64,000 bases of DNA from Amycolatopsis lurida (GCF_900105055.1 NZ_FNTA01000004.1:4619501-4683500), one strand, 5' to 3'; numbered from the stretch's first letter, positions 1 to 7,805 are shown. Translations and numbers: made by a program. Notes: generated from the sequence alone by a model not told the origin.

Positions 1-957
1 CTCGAGGAACCCGGCGTCACCGACATTCTCGTCACCGCTCCCGACAAGGTCTGGGCGGACACCGGTAAAGGCCCCCGGGAGACGGAGGTCCGTTTCGCCG
101 ACGAGGAGGCGGTCCGCAGGCTGGCCCAGCGGCTCGCTCTCGCCGGCGGGCGGCGGCTGGACGACGCGCAACCGTTCGCCGACTGCTGGTTGCCGGGAGT
201 GGGGCCGCAAGGCCGGGTCCGGATGCACGCGGTACTCCCGCCGCTCGCGCCCGCCGGGACCTCCCTCTCGCTCCGGATCCTCCGGCCGGCCACCCATGAT
301 CTCGCGGAACTCCGGTTGCGCGGGGTGTTCGGCACGAGTGGCGCGGAGCTGCTCGACTCGGTAATCCGGCGACGGCTCGCGTTCCTGGTCTCCGGCGGGA
401 CGGGGGCGGGCAAGACGACCTTGCTCTCCGCGTTGCTCGGCGCCGTGCCGCCGGGCGAGCGCATCGTCTGCGTCGAAGACGCCGGAGAACTGCAACCGGA
501 CCATCCGCAGTTCGTCAGCCTGCTCACCCGCCCGGCCAACGTCGAGGGCGCGGGCGAGGTCGGGCTGAGCGAACTGGTGCGTCAGGCGTTGCGGATGCGT
601 CCGGACCGCCTGGTCGTCGGAGAGGTGCGCGGCGGGGAGGTGATCGCGTTGCTCAACGCGATGAACACCGGGCACGAGGGCGGTGGCTGCACCCTGCACG
701 CCAATTCCTCGGAGGAGGTCCCGGCACGCATGGAGGCGCTGGCCGCGCTCGGCGGGCTGAAACGGGACGCGCTGCACAGCCAGCTGACGGCGGCGGTGCG
801 GGTGGTCCTGCACATGGTCCGGCTGCCGAGCGGGATCCGGCGGCTGGACGAGGTCGGTGTCCTTCGGTCCTTTCGTGGTGAGGCCAAAGTCGTTCCGGTT
901 TGGAGCAAAGGCACCTGGATCGGGGACGAGACGCCCTTCGAGGAGCTGGCGGCATGA
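1..957 (+). CDS. tadA: Tad/CpaF-family secretion ATPase TadA, 5'-truncated by window edge
   Basis: Hexameric traffic ATPase that powers assembly or export of the tad-type pilus at the cytoplasmic face of the membrane. The frame is open from base 1, so the N-terminus lies outside the window. Visible are a Walker A (GGTGAGKTT, about residue 132 of the fragment), the Asp-box region (VCVEDAGEL), a Walker B-like segment (RPDRLVVGEVRGGE) and the His-box around GHEGGGCTLHAN, in the usual order for GspE/CpaF proteins. The stop overlaps the ATG of the next gene (ATGA), which indicates translational coupling. Equivalent to Rv3659c by position and family. Confidence 0.95.
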   Translation, partial: LEEPGVTDILVTAPDKVWADTGKGPRETEVRFADEEAVRRLAQRLALAGGRRLDDAQPFADCWLPGVGPQGRVRMHAVLPPLAPAGTSLSLRILRPATHDLAELRLRGVFGTSGAELLDSVIRRRLAFLVSGGTGAGKTTLLSALLGAVPPGERIVCVEDAGELQPDHPQFVSLLTRPANVEGAGEVGLSELVRQALRMRPDRLVVGEVRGGEVIALLNAMNTGHEGGGCTLHANSSEEVPARMEALAALGGLKRDALHSQLTAAVRVVLHMVRLPSGIRRLDEVGVLRSFRGEAKVVPVWSKGTWIGDETPFEELAA

Positions 958-1697
958 ATCCCTGGTTCCTGCTCTCCTGCGGCGCGGGGCTGGCCTGCTG
1001 GCCTGAGCCGACGGTGCGCGCGCCGATCGCCTGGCGTTCGCCCCGGGCGGTTCGGGCGGGTTGGTGGCCTCTGCCGGCGCTGCTCGTCCTGCCGTTCCTC
1101 GGGATCGGCTGGGCGGTGGCGGTGCTCGTGTTCACCGTGACCGTCCGCCAGGAGGTCCGCTCGCGGGCACGGGCGAAGGCGGCGCTGGCCGAAGCCGAGC
1201 TCACCGCGTCCGTGCTGCGGACGATGATCGGTGAACTCCGCGCCGGCGCCCATCCGGTGACAGCGGCCGAAGCCACCGCGGAGGCGATCCCCGCGGCGTC
1301 CGAGCGGCTGCGCGGACTCATCGCGGCCGCCCGGTTCGGCGGTGAGACCGTCGCCGATCCGGACGCGCCACCGGCGCTGGTGAACGCGTGGACGCTCGCG
1401 AACCGGTTCGGGCTGCCGATGGCCGACGTGCTCGACGCCGCGCGGCGGGACGCGGAGGCGGGAATCGGCTTCCGCTGTCGGCTCAAAGCCAAGATGGCCG
1501 GTCCCCGGGCGAGTGCCGCCGTGCTCGCGGCACTCCCGCTGGTGTGCCTGCCGCTCGGCGAGGCGATGGGGGCAGGCCCCGTCCACGTCCTCACCGGGAC
1601 GGGCGCCGGGCAGCTGCTGCTCGTCGTGGGCAGCGGACTCATCTGGGCGGGCACAGCATGGTGCCGGGCCCTCACCGGGCGGGTGGCGTCATGCTGA
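954..1697 (+). CDS. tadB: TadB-like type II secretion F-domain membrane protein
   Basis: 247-residue inner-membrane platform protein of the tad system. The N-terminus holds hydrophobic segments (about residues 1-50). A cytoplasmic helical F-domain follows, with the conserved ASERLRGL and LANRFGLPMADVLDAA stretches, then a C-terminal membrane pair. I start it at the ATG that overlaps the tadA stop. A longer frame beginning at 900 would run into tadA coding sequence and is unnecessary. It probably forms a TadB/TadC heteromer that couples the ATPase to pilin extraction. Equivalent to Rv3658c by order. Confidence 0.88.
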   Translation: MNPWFLLSCGAGLACWPEPTVRAPIAWRSPRAVRAGWWPLPALLVLPFLGIGWAVAVLVFTVTVRQEVRSRARAKAALAEAELTASVLRTMIGELRAGAHPVTAAEATAEAIPAASERLRGLIAAARFGGETVADPDAPPALVNAWTLANRFGLPMADVLDAARRDAEAGIGFRCRLKAKMAGPRASAAVLAALPLVCLPLGEAMGAGPVHVLTGTGAGQLLLVVGSGLIWAGTAWCRALTGRVASC

Positions 1698-2269
1698 CCG
1701 GCGCGGCGTTGATCCTGCTGGGCGGTGCCGTCTTCTGCTGGCCACACGTGGCGGCCGGAGGCATAGCGCGGCCAAGCCGACTTCTCACGCGGCTTCGGGA
1801 ACGCCCGCCCAGGGACAAAGGCACCTTCGAACTCGTCCGGTCCGCGGCCACCCTCGACCTGCTGGCCGCCTGCTTGGCCGGCGGGCTGCCCGTACCCGTC
1901 GCGCTCGAGGCCGTCGTGCCGACCGCCTCTCCGAAGACCGCGGCGGCTCTGCGTTCGGTGGCGTCGCACCTCGCCGTGGGTGTCGGGCCGGCGGAAGCCT
2001 GGGCGCCGGTCCGTGACCGGCCTGGCCTCACCGAACTGGCCGTCGCCGCCGTCCGGACGGCGCGGGCGGGCACCGCGCTCGCCACGCACGCGAAGGACCT
2101 CGCGCGAAGACTGCGCGAGCCGCTTTCCACCGAGGCCGAGGAACGCGCGGAACGGGCGGGGGTGTTCCTGGCGGCCCCGATCGGCCTGTGCTTTCTCCCC
2201 GCGTTCCTGTGCCTCGGCGTCCTGCCCGTCGTGCTCGGCCTCGCCGGACGGCTCGACGGCGTCCTCTGA
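1691..2269 (+). CDS. tadC: TadC-like type II secretion F-domain membrane protein
   Basis: 192-residue second platform protein. It starts at an ATG overlapping the end of tadB (tadB stop TGA at 1695-1697), so tadA-tadB-tadC is a coupled operon. An N-terminal hydrophobic segment precedes the F-domain (LLAACLAGGLPVPVALEAV; GLTELAVAAVRTARAGTALA). The C-terminus is strongly hydrophobic (LCFLPAFLCLGVLPVVLGLAG). Equivalent to Rv3657c. The next gene of the operon, the DUF4244 pilin-like gene at 2394, is the one broken by the mobile element. Confidence 0.87.
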   Translation: MLTGAALILLGGAVFCWPHVAAGGIARPSRLLTRLRERPPRDKGTFELVRSAATLDLLAACLAGGLPVPVALEAVVPTASPKTAAALRSVASHLAVGVGPAEAWAPVRDRPGLTELAVAAVRTARAGTALATHAKDLARRLREPLSTEAEERAERAGVFLAAPIGLCFLPAFLCLGVLPVVLGLAGRLDGVL

Positions 2270-2393
2270 GCGCCGGAGAGCGGCGCTGAAGAAAAGCGCG
2301 AGAAGCGATCGAAGACGTGAACCCGCCCGACGGACGGCCGCGTCGATCGCGGTCGCGGGTTCACCGACCGGCAACCACTGAAAGGCGATTCCC

Positions 2394-2447
2394 TTGAACA
2401 AGCTTCCCACCTTCCGCGAAGACGACGGCATGGCGACGATCGAATAG
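2394..2447 (+). pseudogene. DUF4244 pilin-like gene, 5' fragment interrupted by mobile element
   Basis: TTG start at 2394 with an AAAGG ribosome-binding site at 2381-2385. The frame encodes MNKLPTFREDDGMATIE and then meets TAG at 2445-2447, created by element sequence. The host match ends at TCGA (2440-2443). The missing remainder is found at 23967-24092. Fusing the two gives ATC-GAG-TAC-GCC in frame and a roughly 57-residue protein with the GMATIEYA prepilin-like motif and one membrane helix, as in Rv3656c/DUF4244. The break lies exactly between the conserved Glu and Tyr codons. Confidence 0.9.
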
Positions 2448-2470
2448 TCAAGTGTGTGTCTATGCATCCC
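2420..2470. other. attL joint (host | element)
   Basis: Host tad sequence runs to TCGA at 2440-2443, then element sequence begins (ATAGTCAAGTGTG). A TGCATCC motif at 2463-2469 on the element side is the inverse of GGATGCA at 23948-23954 near the other joint, giving a loose inverted symmetry to the reconstructed attP, although the spacing to the core differs (19 versus 10 nt). The crossover dinucleotide must lie within TCGA. Confidence 0.85.
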
Positions 2471-2679
2471 CTGGCAAGGGGTAGTTTACCAGCGGAAACG
2501 GTCTTTTCAAGATCGTTTAGGGTGTGGGTCGCCGTGTGTGTCGGCCCACGGGCGCTAGGGCTCTGACAGGGGCGAACGTGGGAGGTGGGAAGCGGCATAC
2601 CCCCGCCGTTTGGGCTCCTTGGGCAGGTGCTCACGGCCGGTAGTCCTCGGTAACACCCCTGCGGATGACGACGCAAAGA

Positions 2680-2711
2680 AGCCCGCCTTCGCAGCGCGAA
2701 GAAGGCGGGCT
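2680..2711. terminator. Bidirectional hairpin terminator behind DUF397 gene
   Basis: Inverted repeat AGCCCGCCTTC (2680-2690) / GAAGGCGGGCT (2701-2711), an 11-bp perfect stem. On the minus strand it follows the DUF397 stop and precedes a short T-rich stretch. The 2448-2725 stretch left of the gene holds nothing else that I recognise apart from the attL arm. Confidence 0.75.
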
Positions 2712-2725
2712 CTAAGCAGACGGCA

Positions 2726-2932
2726 TTACGGTCGCCGAAACTCGCCATCTTCTACGCCACCGATAAACGCGTCCCACTCCTCGGGTGTGAACAGCAGAAC
2801 GGCTCCTGCCGGGTTCTTGGAGTGGCGTACAGCAGTCACTTCGCCCACGTGCGCCACCTCGACGCACTGGCCGTTGCCGCTGCTCCGTGAACTCTTCCGC
2901 CACTTCGCACCCGACAGATCAACTTCAGTCAT
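2726..2932 (-). CDS. DUF397 domain protein
   Basis: 68-residue actinobacterial small protein of the DUF397 family: N-terminal WRKSSRSS motif, GQCVEVA, VAVRHSK-like strand and FTPEEWDAFI near the end, all typical. Such proteins are almost always encoded beside an XRE regulator with a DUF5753 sensor half, as here, and the pair is thought to work as regulator and partner (BldB/WhiJ-like systems in Streptomyces). Function is inferred from family only. It lies 7 bp downstream of the XRE gene, so the two are co-transcribed. Confidence 0.9.
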   Translation of the reverse strand: MTEVDLSGAKWRKSSRSSGNGQCVEVAHVGEVTAVRHSKNPAGAVLLFTPEEWDAFIGGVEDGEFRRP

Positions 2933-2939
2933 GGTCTAC

Positions 2940-3812
2940 CTAACCTCCCTTCGCCTTCACGTCGTTGGCCACTTCCCTGATGAGTGAGGCCGAGTCGTTG
3001 GGGCTGTGCGCTACCGCCACCAAGTTGTCGAAGATGGCTTTGTACCGGCTGATGTCGGCGTCCGACTCCAAGAAGAGGTCGCCTGCCATCGAGTCGATGT
3101 AAATCAGGTCGGTGTCCATCGGGTCTTCGAAGTCCATGAGGACAAACTGGCCTGGCATACCCGGGTGAGCACCGGCGCTAAACGGGATGACCTGCAACGT
3201 GATGTTGGGCGCTTTCACCATCCGCCTAAGGTGCTCAAGCTGCGCGCTCATCACGGCAGGGCCACCGACCACACGACGCAAGGCTGCTTCATCGACAACT
3301 GCCCAGAACTTGAGCGCCTTGTCCTTGGTGAGAACGGCTTGCCGCTCCACGCGTGCCCGGACGCGGTCTTCTACCTCGTCGTCGGTCGCGGAAGGAAGAA
3401 CGCCACGGATGACAGCGCGCGCGTAGTTCTCGTCCTGGAGCAAACCCGGCAGGAACAGCGACTCGTAGTTCCGGACGCTCTGCGCCTCGTTCTCGAAGCT
3501 GATGTAAGCCGTGTACTCCTCGGGCAGCTCCGAGTGATATGGCCGAAGCCACCCCTGCTTGGTTGCGTCCTTGAGGAGCGCGAACAGGTACTCGCGTTGT
3601 TCAGCCGGGACCTCGTACAGGTTGAGCAGTGCCATCAAGGTGCGCTTCTGCGGTTTGGCCTTGGCGGTTTCAATCCGGTAGAGCGTTGCCTCGTTGATGC
3701 CGGTTTGCTCGCTGACGTGTTCGCGGCTCAAATCTGCCGAACCACGAAGACGGCGCAGCTCAGCGGCCATACGGCGTAGCCGTACGGAAGGTGTCTGCCT
3801 CCTTGGCGCCAC
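2940..3812 (-). CDS. XRE-family HTH regulator with DUF5753 C-terminal domain
   Basis: 290-residue transcriptional regulator. The N-terminal helix-turn-helix is at about residues 10-65 (LRRLRGSADLSREHV, then INEATLYRIETAKAKP). The C-terminal DUF5753 sensor half shows the hallmark segments SVRNYESLFLPGLLQDENYARAV, RVERQAVL and LQVIPFSAGAHPGMPGQFVLMDF. GTG start with AGGAAGGA upstream on the minus strand. It forms a leftward operon with the DUF397 gene and is divergent from the 4077 operon, so it may control the intergenic promoter region 3813-4076. Confidence 0.93.
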   Translation of the reverse strand: MAPRRQTPSVRLRRMAAELRRLRGSADLSREHVSEQTGINEATLYRIETAKAKPQKRTLMALLNLYEVPAEQREYLFALLKDATKQGWLRPYHSELPEEYTAYISFENEAQSVRNYESLFLPGLLQDENYARAVIRGVLPSATDDEVEDRVRARVERQAVLTKDKALKFWAVVDEAALRRVVGGPAVMSAQLEHLRRMVKAPNITLQVIPFSAGAHPGMPGQFVLMDFEDPMDTDLIYIDSMAGDLFLESDADISRYKAIFDNLVAVAHSPNDSASLIREVANDVKAKGG

Positions 3813-4076
3813 GGTGTCGATCCTTCCTCACCCCTTCGGTCGGGGCCACGTAAGTGTGGCCTGCCTCTACGTCGCGCTCCAACCCGGGGGCGAACGCACG
3901 ACTTTCAAATGCAAGGGTTGCGTTTGCTGCCTTGCGGAGGCATTCTTGCATGCGGTACCGGTCGTAGTTCTCTGATCTACCGACCGTGACCACTCCAAGC
4001 GGTCGGGCTGGCGGGGGTGCACCCCGACGTCCTCTCGTCAGACCGACCGCCCAGAAATCGCGTGAGGAGGGCTCGG

Positions 4077-4463
4077 GTGACCACACTTGCCAAAGATCAA
4101 ACTGGGACGTGGGACTACGACAAGGTGCCGGAGGCGGCGGTCACAATGCCGCTGGCCTACGGGTACATGCGGGTACCGGCCGATGCGCCCGATAGCAAGG
4201 TGCTCGGCACCGAACGAGCGATGCGCATTTATGCCGCGAAGCTCGGCTACTACTTGATCGAGATCTTCTACGAGTTCCACTGTGGGTCGCAGGAGACGTT
4301 CAACGAGCTCGTTCATGAGCTCCAGCGGGCCGACGCCCACGCGGTGGTCGTTCCGTCGTACCGGCACTTCGCCCGCAGCGTGCTCCTCCAGAACAACTTC
4401 GTCGCGAAGTTGGAGTTTGACGCCCAGGCCAAAGTATTCGAGCTGCGTGGTGCCGATGTCTAA
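4077..4463 (+). CDS. Resolvase-like protein lacking the catalytic serine
   Basis: 128 residues from a GTG preceded by AGGAGG (4065-4070). The sequence resembles the N-terminal catalytic fold of serine recombinases: an AYGYMRV strand, a RAMRIYAAKLGYYL helix, a segment ending in VVPSYRHFARS, and a terminal strand AKVFELRGADV. The usual nucleophile position (Y-x-R-V-S) reads YMRVP, and no recombinase or zinc domain follows. It is therefore probably not a recombinase and may act as a DNA-binding or regulatory relative. First gene of the operon 4077-5272. Confidence 0.6.
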   Translation: MTTLAKDQTGTWDYDKVPEAAVTMPLAYGYMRVPADAPDSKVLGTERAMRIYAAKLGYYLIEIFYEFHCGSQETFNELVHELQRADAHAVVVPSYRHFARSVLLQNNFVAKLEFDAQAKVFELRGADV

Positions 4464-4713
4464 CCACGACAGCGACATGTCGATCGTGGCGCAGCTACGC
4501 AGCATCAACCGGGAAACCGGCATGTTCGTCTCGGGTGTCCTCTACGACACCATCACGGAAAGCGACCAAATCAGGTTCGCCACGAAGCTTGCCGACTTGG
4601 CTCTTGCCATCAAGAACCGCGTCGAGAGCGGTACCCACAACCTCGTGCTCGAAGGGACTGTCTCAGATGACGGCCTTGCTGCCAGTGACGACGTCCCGCC
4701 AAGCGCCTCCTGA
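4456..4713 (+). CDS. Small hypothetical protein
   Basis: 85 residues from an ATG that overlaps the preceding stop by 8 bp, so it is translationally coupled. Sequence MSNHDSDMSIVAQLRSINRE... looks helical and acidic, with no membrane segment and no motif that I recognise. It lies between the resolvase-like protein and the HATPase-like protein, an arrangement seen in actinobacterial accessory regions. No function can be assigned. Confidence 0.6.
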   Translation: MSNHDSDMSIVAQLRSINRETGMFVSGVLYDTITESDQIRFATKLADLALAIKNRVESGTHNLVLEGTVSDDGLAASDDVPPSAS

Positions 4714-5272
4714 GCCCGCCACGATGAACGAGCGCCCCAAGCACTACGACACCTTGGTGCTCGCGGCGTTGCCGACGGCGGTCGGCTCAGCGCGGTCGTT
4801 CGTCGTTTCAAGACTGGAGCAGTGGCAAGCCCCGGCCGTGGTCGGTGATGCGGTGCAGCTCGTTGAAGAGCTGGTGGCAAGTGCTGTCGAAACGACTGGG
4901 ATTCCTGACCCTGCGGCGAACTGGTCGAGTGCCGATCGCTTGGAGCTGCTGACGGTGACGCTGCTTTGCTTCCGCCGGAGCATCGGCATCGAGGTTCGCG
5001 ACAGTGACCCTTACCCGGCACCGCAATTGAGTGAGCTGAACACGACGTCCAGCCCACTCCAAGAAACGCTGGAAACCGTCACGCTTCGCTGGGGCGTCAT
5101 GGCTTTTGGGCGCGGCAAGGTGGTGTGGGCCGAGCTCCCGGTATACGAACGGGCAGATAGCGGCTTGCCGATACGACGCCCTAACCCGACGCCGTACCCC
5201 CGGCGACCACCGGAACAGCGGCCAGACATTGATCTTCTCCGACGAGTTCGAGACGGCCTGGAGCCCTTGTAG
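4667..5272 (+). CDS. ATP-binding (HATPase-like) regulatory protein
   Basis: 201 residues from ATG 4667 (AAGGGA at 4652-4657); an ATG at 4724 giving 182 residues is the alternative. Segments GSARSFVVSRLEQW, VVGDAVQLVEELVASAVETTG and LLCFRRSIGIEVRDSDP match the layout of actinobacterial anti-sigma/HATPase_c-type proteins (N-box-like LVEELVASAV followed by EVRDSDP). The G2-box is not obvious, so catalytic kinase activity is doubtful. It ends the operon at a strong terminator. Function is inferred only from the fold-like pattern. Confidence 0.6.
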   Translation: MTALLPVTTSRQAPPEPATMNERPKHYDTLVLAALPTAVGSARSFVVSRLEQWQAPAVVGDAVQLVEELVASAVETTGIPDPAANWSSADRLELLTVTLLCFRRSIGIEVRDSDPYPAPQLSELNTTSSPLQETLETVTLRWGVMAFGRGKVVWAELPVYERADSGLPIRRPNPTPYPRRPPEQRPDIDLLRRVRDGLEPL

Positions 5273-5308
5273 CCCTCCATCTCTAGGCATCCTCCTTGTC
5301 GGAGTTCG

Positions 5309-5355
5309 GCGCCCCCTACCTTCCCGCGCCTGGTAGGGGGCGCACCTACTTTTTC
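5309..5355 (+). terminator. Strong intrinsic terminator
   Basis: Perfect 12-bp stem GCGCCCCCTACC (5309-5320) / GGTAGGGGGCGC (5332-5343) with an 11-nt loop, followed by a run of T at 5350-5354. It separates the 4077-5272 operon from the toxin operon. Confidence 0.9.
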
Positions 5356-5388
5356 ATCCACTACCGCAAGTACGAGAAGGTCAGGTTC

Positions 5389-5655
5389 TTGAGTTCTTTC
5401 CAGGTGATGAAGTCCGATATCGCCGTCACGCAGCAGTTCGTTGAAGCGGCGGCTCTAGCGGCCGCAACGTTTTGCGAAAACGCCGAAGCAGCGGTGCAGA
5501 CGTTTGCTCGTGTGGCTCCGCATGCCAGCCATCACCCGCAAGTAGGGCAGGTAGATGGTCAGCTGCAAGCGTTGGCAGAACTTGCCCGTCAGGCAATGGC
5601 TCTCAGTATGAACCTCTACCACGCGGTCGAAGACGTGGATAAGTTGTTCAGCTAG
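5389..5655 (+). CDS. Small helical protein upstream of deaminase toxin
   Basis: 88 residues from a TTG with GAGAAGG 8 bp upstream (5374-5380); ATG 5407 gives 82 residues. It is nearly all alpha-helical and alanine-rich (VEAAALAAATFCENAEAAVQTFARVA, then QLQALAELARQAMALSMNLYHAVED), suggesting a helix-turn-helix hairpin of about 80 residues like WXG100/ESX-type substrates, although there is no WXG. It precedes the toxin gene by 57 bp and may be an adaptor or export partner of the toxin. This is inference from position and size. Confidence 0.55.
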   Translation: MSSFQVMKSDIAVTQQFVEAAALAAATFCENAEAAVQTFARVAPHASHHPQVGQVDGQLQALAELARQAMALSMNLYHAVEDVDKLFS

Positions 5656-5712
5656 CGCCTGACCTGCTTGTATAACCCCTTGAGCGATCTTGCTTGAGGG
5701 GGTGAGAGCGAC

Positions 5713-6450
5713 GTGGCGGTCGAAGATGTTGTCCGAGCCGTGGGCGAAGCAATCACCAAGCTGCCCACCACCCAGCTTGAACAGGCGAACCAAGCGCTTC
5801 AAGAAGCCCACGGCACGTTGGCGCGCGTTACCGAGGGCACGTTCGACCCCGAGGCACAGCAAGCCATCGCTACCTTTGGCAGCGGCATCGAGGACGTAGG
5901 TCGCGTTCAACAGTTGGTCGCCAGAGCTCGGCAAGCCCTTGATGGGTATCTCGGCAAGCTCGGCGACGTTGAAACCTCACCTCCAAGCGGCAGCCGGCGG
6001 GGCCAGGCCGCGGCGACTGCTGGATCGCCGCAACCAAGCAAGCTGGATGCTGACAAGGTGGAGGAGCTACGTTCCGAGCTGCCACCGCCGGTTCCAAAGC
6101 CCAACCCGGAGAGCAAGAAGACCCACGGCCGGTGGGTGGACGCTCAGGGCACCGTGCAACCGATCGTTAGCGGTGAAGACGAACATTCAGAAGCGGCAGC
6201 GGAGATGTTCAAGCAGGCGGGCGTACCCCCGAGCAAGAAGCTCGCCATCACGGCGCATGCCGAAGTGAAGGTCGTGGTGCAGATGGTGCAAGCGAACCAA
6301 GCTCACTCCGAAGTCGTGGTGAACAACCGGCCGTGCCCTGGTCCATTGGGCTGCGATGCGTTGCTGCCTGTCATACTTCCCGATGGTTCGTCACTCACCG
6401 TGCACGGGCCGAACTACCGCAAAACGTACACCGGAGGCAAGAAGTGGTAG
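5713..6450 (+). CDS. SCP1.201/DddA-like deaminase toxin
   Basis: 245 residues, GTG start behind a GA-rich Shine-Dalgarno. Residues 1-90 are helical (no signal peptide), 91-160 a Pro/Ser-rich linker, and 160-245 a deaminase domain of the SCP1.201 family: zinc ligands in HAE (182-184) and PCPGPLGC (C208, C214), then LPVILPDGSSLTVHGPN. Relatives such as Burkholderia DddA deaminate cytosine in double-stranded DNA. Which substrate this one uses cannot be read from sequence. Its last codons overlap the start of the Imm1 gene, the classic toxin-immunity layout. The short N-terminal half suggests delivery by a contact or conjugative route and not a giant Rhs-type carrier. Confidence 0.88.
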   Translation: MAVEDVVRAVGEAITKLPTTQLEQANQALQEAHGTLARVTEGTFDPEAQQAIATFGSGIEDVGRVQQLVARARQALDGYLGKLGDVETSPPSGSRRGQAAATAGSPQPSKLDADKVEELRSELPPPVPKPNPESKKTHGRWVDAQGTVQPIVSGEDEHSEAAAEMFKQAGVPPSKKLAITAHAEVKVVVQMVQANQAHSEVVVNNRPCPGPLGCDALLPVILPDGSSLTVHGPNYRKTYTGGKKW

Positions 6451-6863
6451 CCCTGGAAATCTGGTACGACCAGACACCGGACAACGAGCTGAGCGAAGGC
6501 GACCCGGCTATCGTCGTTACCACGCCGAGCGAGCTTGACCAGCTGATTGAACGCATCTTGCGCGAAACAGCCGACCATGTCGCACCCCCGATGATCCAGG
6601 TAGCGCTCGCTGGCGTGGAACGTTCACCAGTGCTTGAGGTCGGCCTCGGCAAGGAGAAGGGCTTCATCGGGTACACCTCCCGTACCGAAGGTGGCTGGAC
6701 TGTTGGAGACGGCGACCCCGATGCCGTAGTGGAGTACATCTACAGCGGAAACGTCAGCGAGGTTCCTGCCAGCGTCGAAGTACCGATGGCGGACGTCCGG
6801 TGGGGCGTGCATGAGTTCCTGCGGACTGGGGAGCGGCCGAGTATGGTTGAAAACGACGTGTGA
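6444..6863 (+). CDS. Imm1-family immunity protein
   Basis: 139 residues from a GTG at 6444 that overlaps the toxin stop (6448-6450), with GGAGG at 6433-6437. The pattern VEVGLGKEKGFIGY...GGWTVGDGD...VVEYIYSGNVSEVPASVEVP...EFLRTGERPS is that of Imm1 proteins, which neutralise deaminase-type polymorphic toxins. Coupled translation would keep antidote in step with toxin. A start at 6333 would lie inside toxin coding sequence and is rejected. Confidence 0.88.
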   Translation: MVALEIWYDQTPDNELSEGDPAIVVTTPSELDQLIERILRETADHVAPPMIQVALAGVERSPVLEVGLGKEKGFIGYTSRTEGGWTVGDGDPDAVVEYIYSGNVSEVPASVEVPMADVRWGVHEFLRTGERPSMVENDV

Positions 6864-6900
6864 GGTGCACGGGTTGAGGTCATATGCCCTCAGTTCACGT

Positions 6901-6921
6901 GCTTGCTTGTTAACTTCTTGG
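6901..6921. promoter_or_regulatory. Shared GCTTGCTTGTTA motif, copy 1 (upstream of PLA2 gene)
   Basis: GCTTGCTTGTTAACTTCTTGG begins at 6901, in the 144-bp gap between imm1 and the phospholipase gene. The same 12-mer GCTTGCTTGTTA occurs at 8762-8773 just upstream of the XRE regulator gene. It is a candidate operator for that regulator, inferred from the exact match only. Confidence 0.35.
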
Positions 6922-7007
6922 CTCTCCGCAAGCAGGGCTGCGTCCTTCGATGATGATCCTGCCTGGTCAACCGGCAAGGCATCGTCTGAAGGAAGAGTCT
7001 AGCCAAG

Positions 7008-7439
7008 ATGGCAAAGATATTAGGTAAAGGGTCTCCACGGGAGAGGAAAGGTGCCGCGCGAACCAAGCGCCGGTTCGCGCGCGGTCTCGCGATCATCGCA
7101 ATGGCTACCTTGCCGCTGTTCGGAAGCACGTTCTCAGCGAGTGCTCACAGTGGTGATCACTGGTGGCCTACGGATGGTTGCACGGCCGCACCTGAGTACT
7201 ACTTCAATCACCCGTGCGTCCACCACGATGGGTGCTACGCATACCACTGGGCTGACCGGGGAACCTGTGACAACTGGTTCCTCAATGACATGCTGGCAGA
7301 GTGTCGCAAACTGCCATTTGAGATAGTGGGTAGCTGCGGCGGCGTTGCTTTCACCTACTACGGCGCGGTCAGGTTATTCGGCGGCAGTTTCTACGATGAT
7401 TCACAAATCACGGCGAGGATTTCAACGCCTATGGCGTAG
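7008..7439 (+). CDS. Secreted phospholipase A2-like protein
   Basis: 143 residues with a twin-basic signal peptide (KRRFARGLAIIAMATLPLFGSTFSASA, cleavage near residue 46). The mature part contains the prokaryotic PLA2 catalytic motif CVHHDGCY (His-Asp dyad flanked by disulfide cysteines), and CDNWFLNDMLAEC, as in Streptomyces PLA2. It would hydrolyse the sn-2 ester of phospholipids outside the cell. RBS GAAGGAAG. It stands alone with its own terminator. Carriage on an integrative element is unusual, and a role in attack, membrane remodelling during transfer, or self-protection is possible but unproven. Confidence 0.85.
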   Translation: MAKILGKGSPRERKGAARTKRRFARGLAIIAMATLPLFGSTFSASAHSGDHWWPTDGCTAAPEYYFNHPCVHHDGCYAYHWADRGTCDNWFLNDMLAECRKLPFEIVGSCGGVAFTYYGAVRLFGGSFYDDSQITARISTPMA

Positions 7440-7452
7440 TATCCGCTAACAG

Positions 7453-7499
7453 CACTAGAGGCTGGCCCGAATTTCAGGGTCGGCCTCTAGTGTTTTTTT
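7453..7499. terminator. Bidirectional intrinsic terminator
   Basis: Perfect stem CACTAGAGGC (7453-7462) / GCCTCTAGTG (7483-7492) followed by seven T. It ends the phospholipase gene on the plus strand and lies against the 3' end of the small membrane-protein gene on the minus strand. Confidence 0.93.
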
Positions 7500-7696
7500 C
7501 GACGCGACACGATCAGAGCGATTACGCCCACGACAAGTTGAATCAAGAACATGACAACCAGGAGCCCAACGCCAATATTGGCGCCGACCTGATTTGCCGC
7601 AGGTGCCACTGCGCCGTTGAGCAGGAAGATGACGGCGACGAGCGCTGTAACTATTTGCGACGCAAGCGATATTCGAAGCAAAGTAAAATTATCCAT
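7487..7696 (-). CDS. Small two-helix membrane protein
   Basis: 69 residues. Two hydrophobic segments (about residues 10-32 and 40-63) are separated by a short AANQVGANIG turn, and the protein ends in basic RRKKH. No ribosome-binding site is clear and the upstream 100 bp is AT-rich. No family recognised. Small membrane proteins beside exported effectors can act as holin-like or immunity factors, but nothing here proves that. Confidence 0.55.
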   Translation of the reverse strand: MDNFTLLRISLASQIVTALVAVIFLLNGAVAPAANQVGANIGVGLLVVMFLIQLVVGVIALIVSRRKKH

Positions 7697-7805
7697 ACAT
7701 TTCTATATTAGTATGGACGCTGCGTGGCGTCAATTAGCCACCGTCTTCTTAGAAAAAGTATCCGCCAAATATAATCATATCTCTATTATAAGCATAAGCG
7801 TTTCT

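Noticed and set aside
653..2467. 604-residue frame on the minus strand opposite tadA-tadC
   Set aside because: Arg/Pro/Ala-rich translation without domains, antisense to well-supported genes; typical third-position GC shadow.
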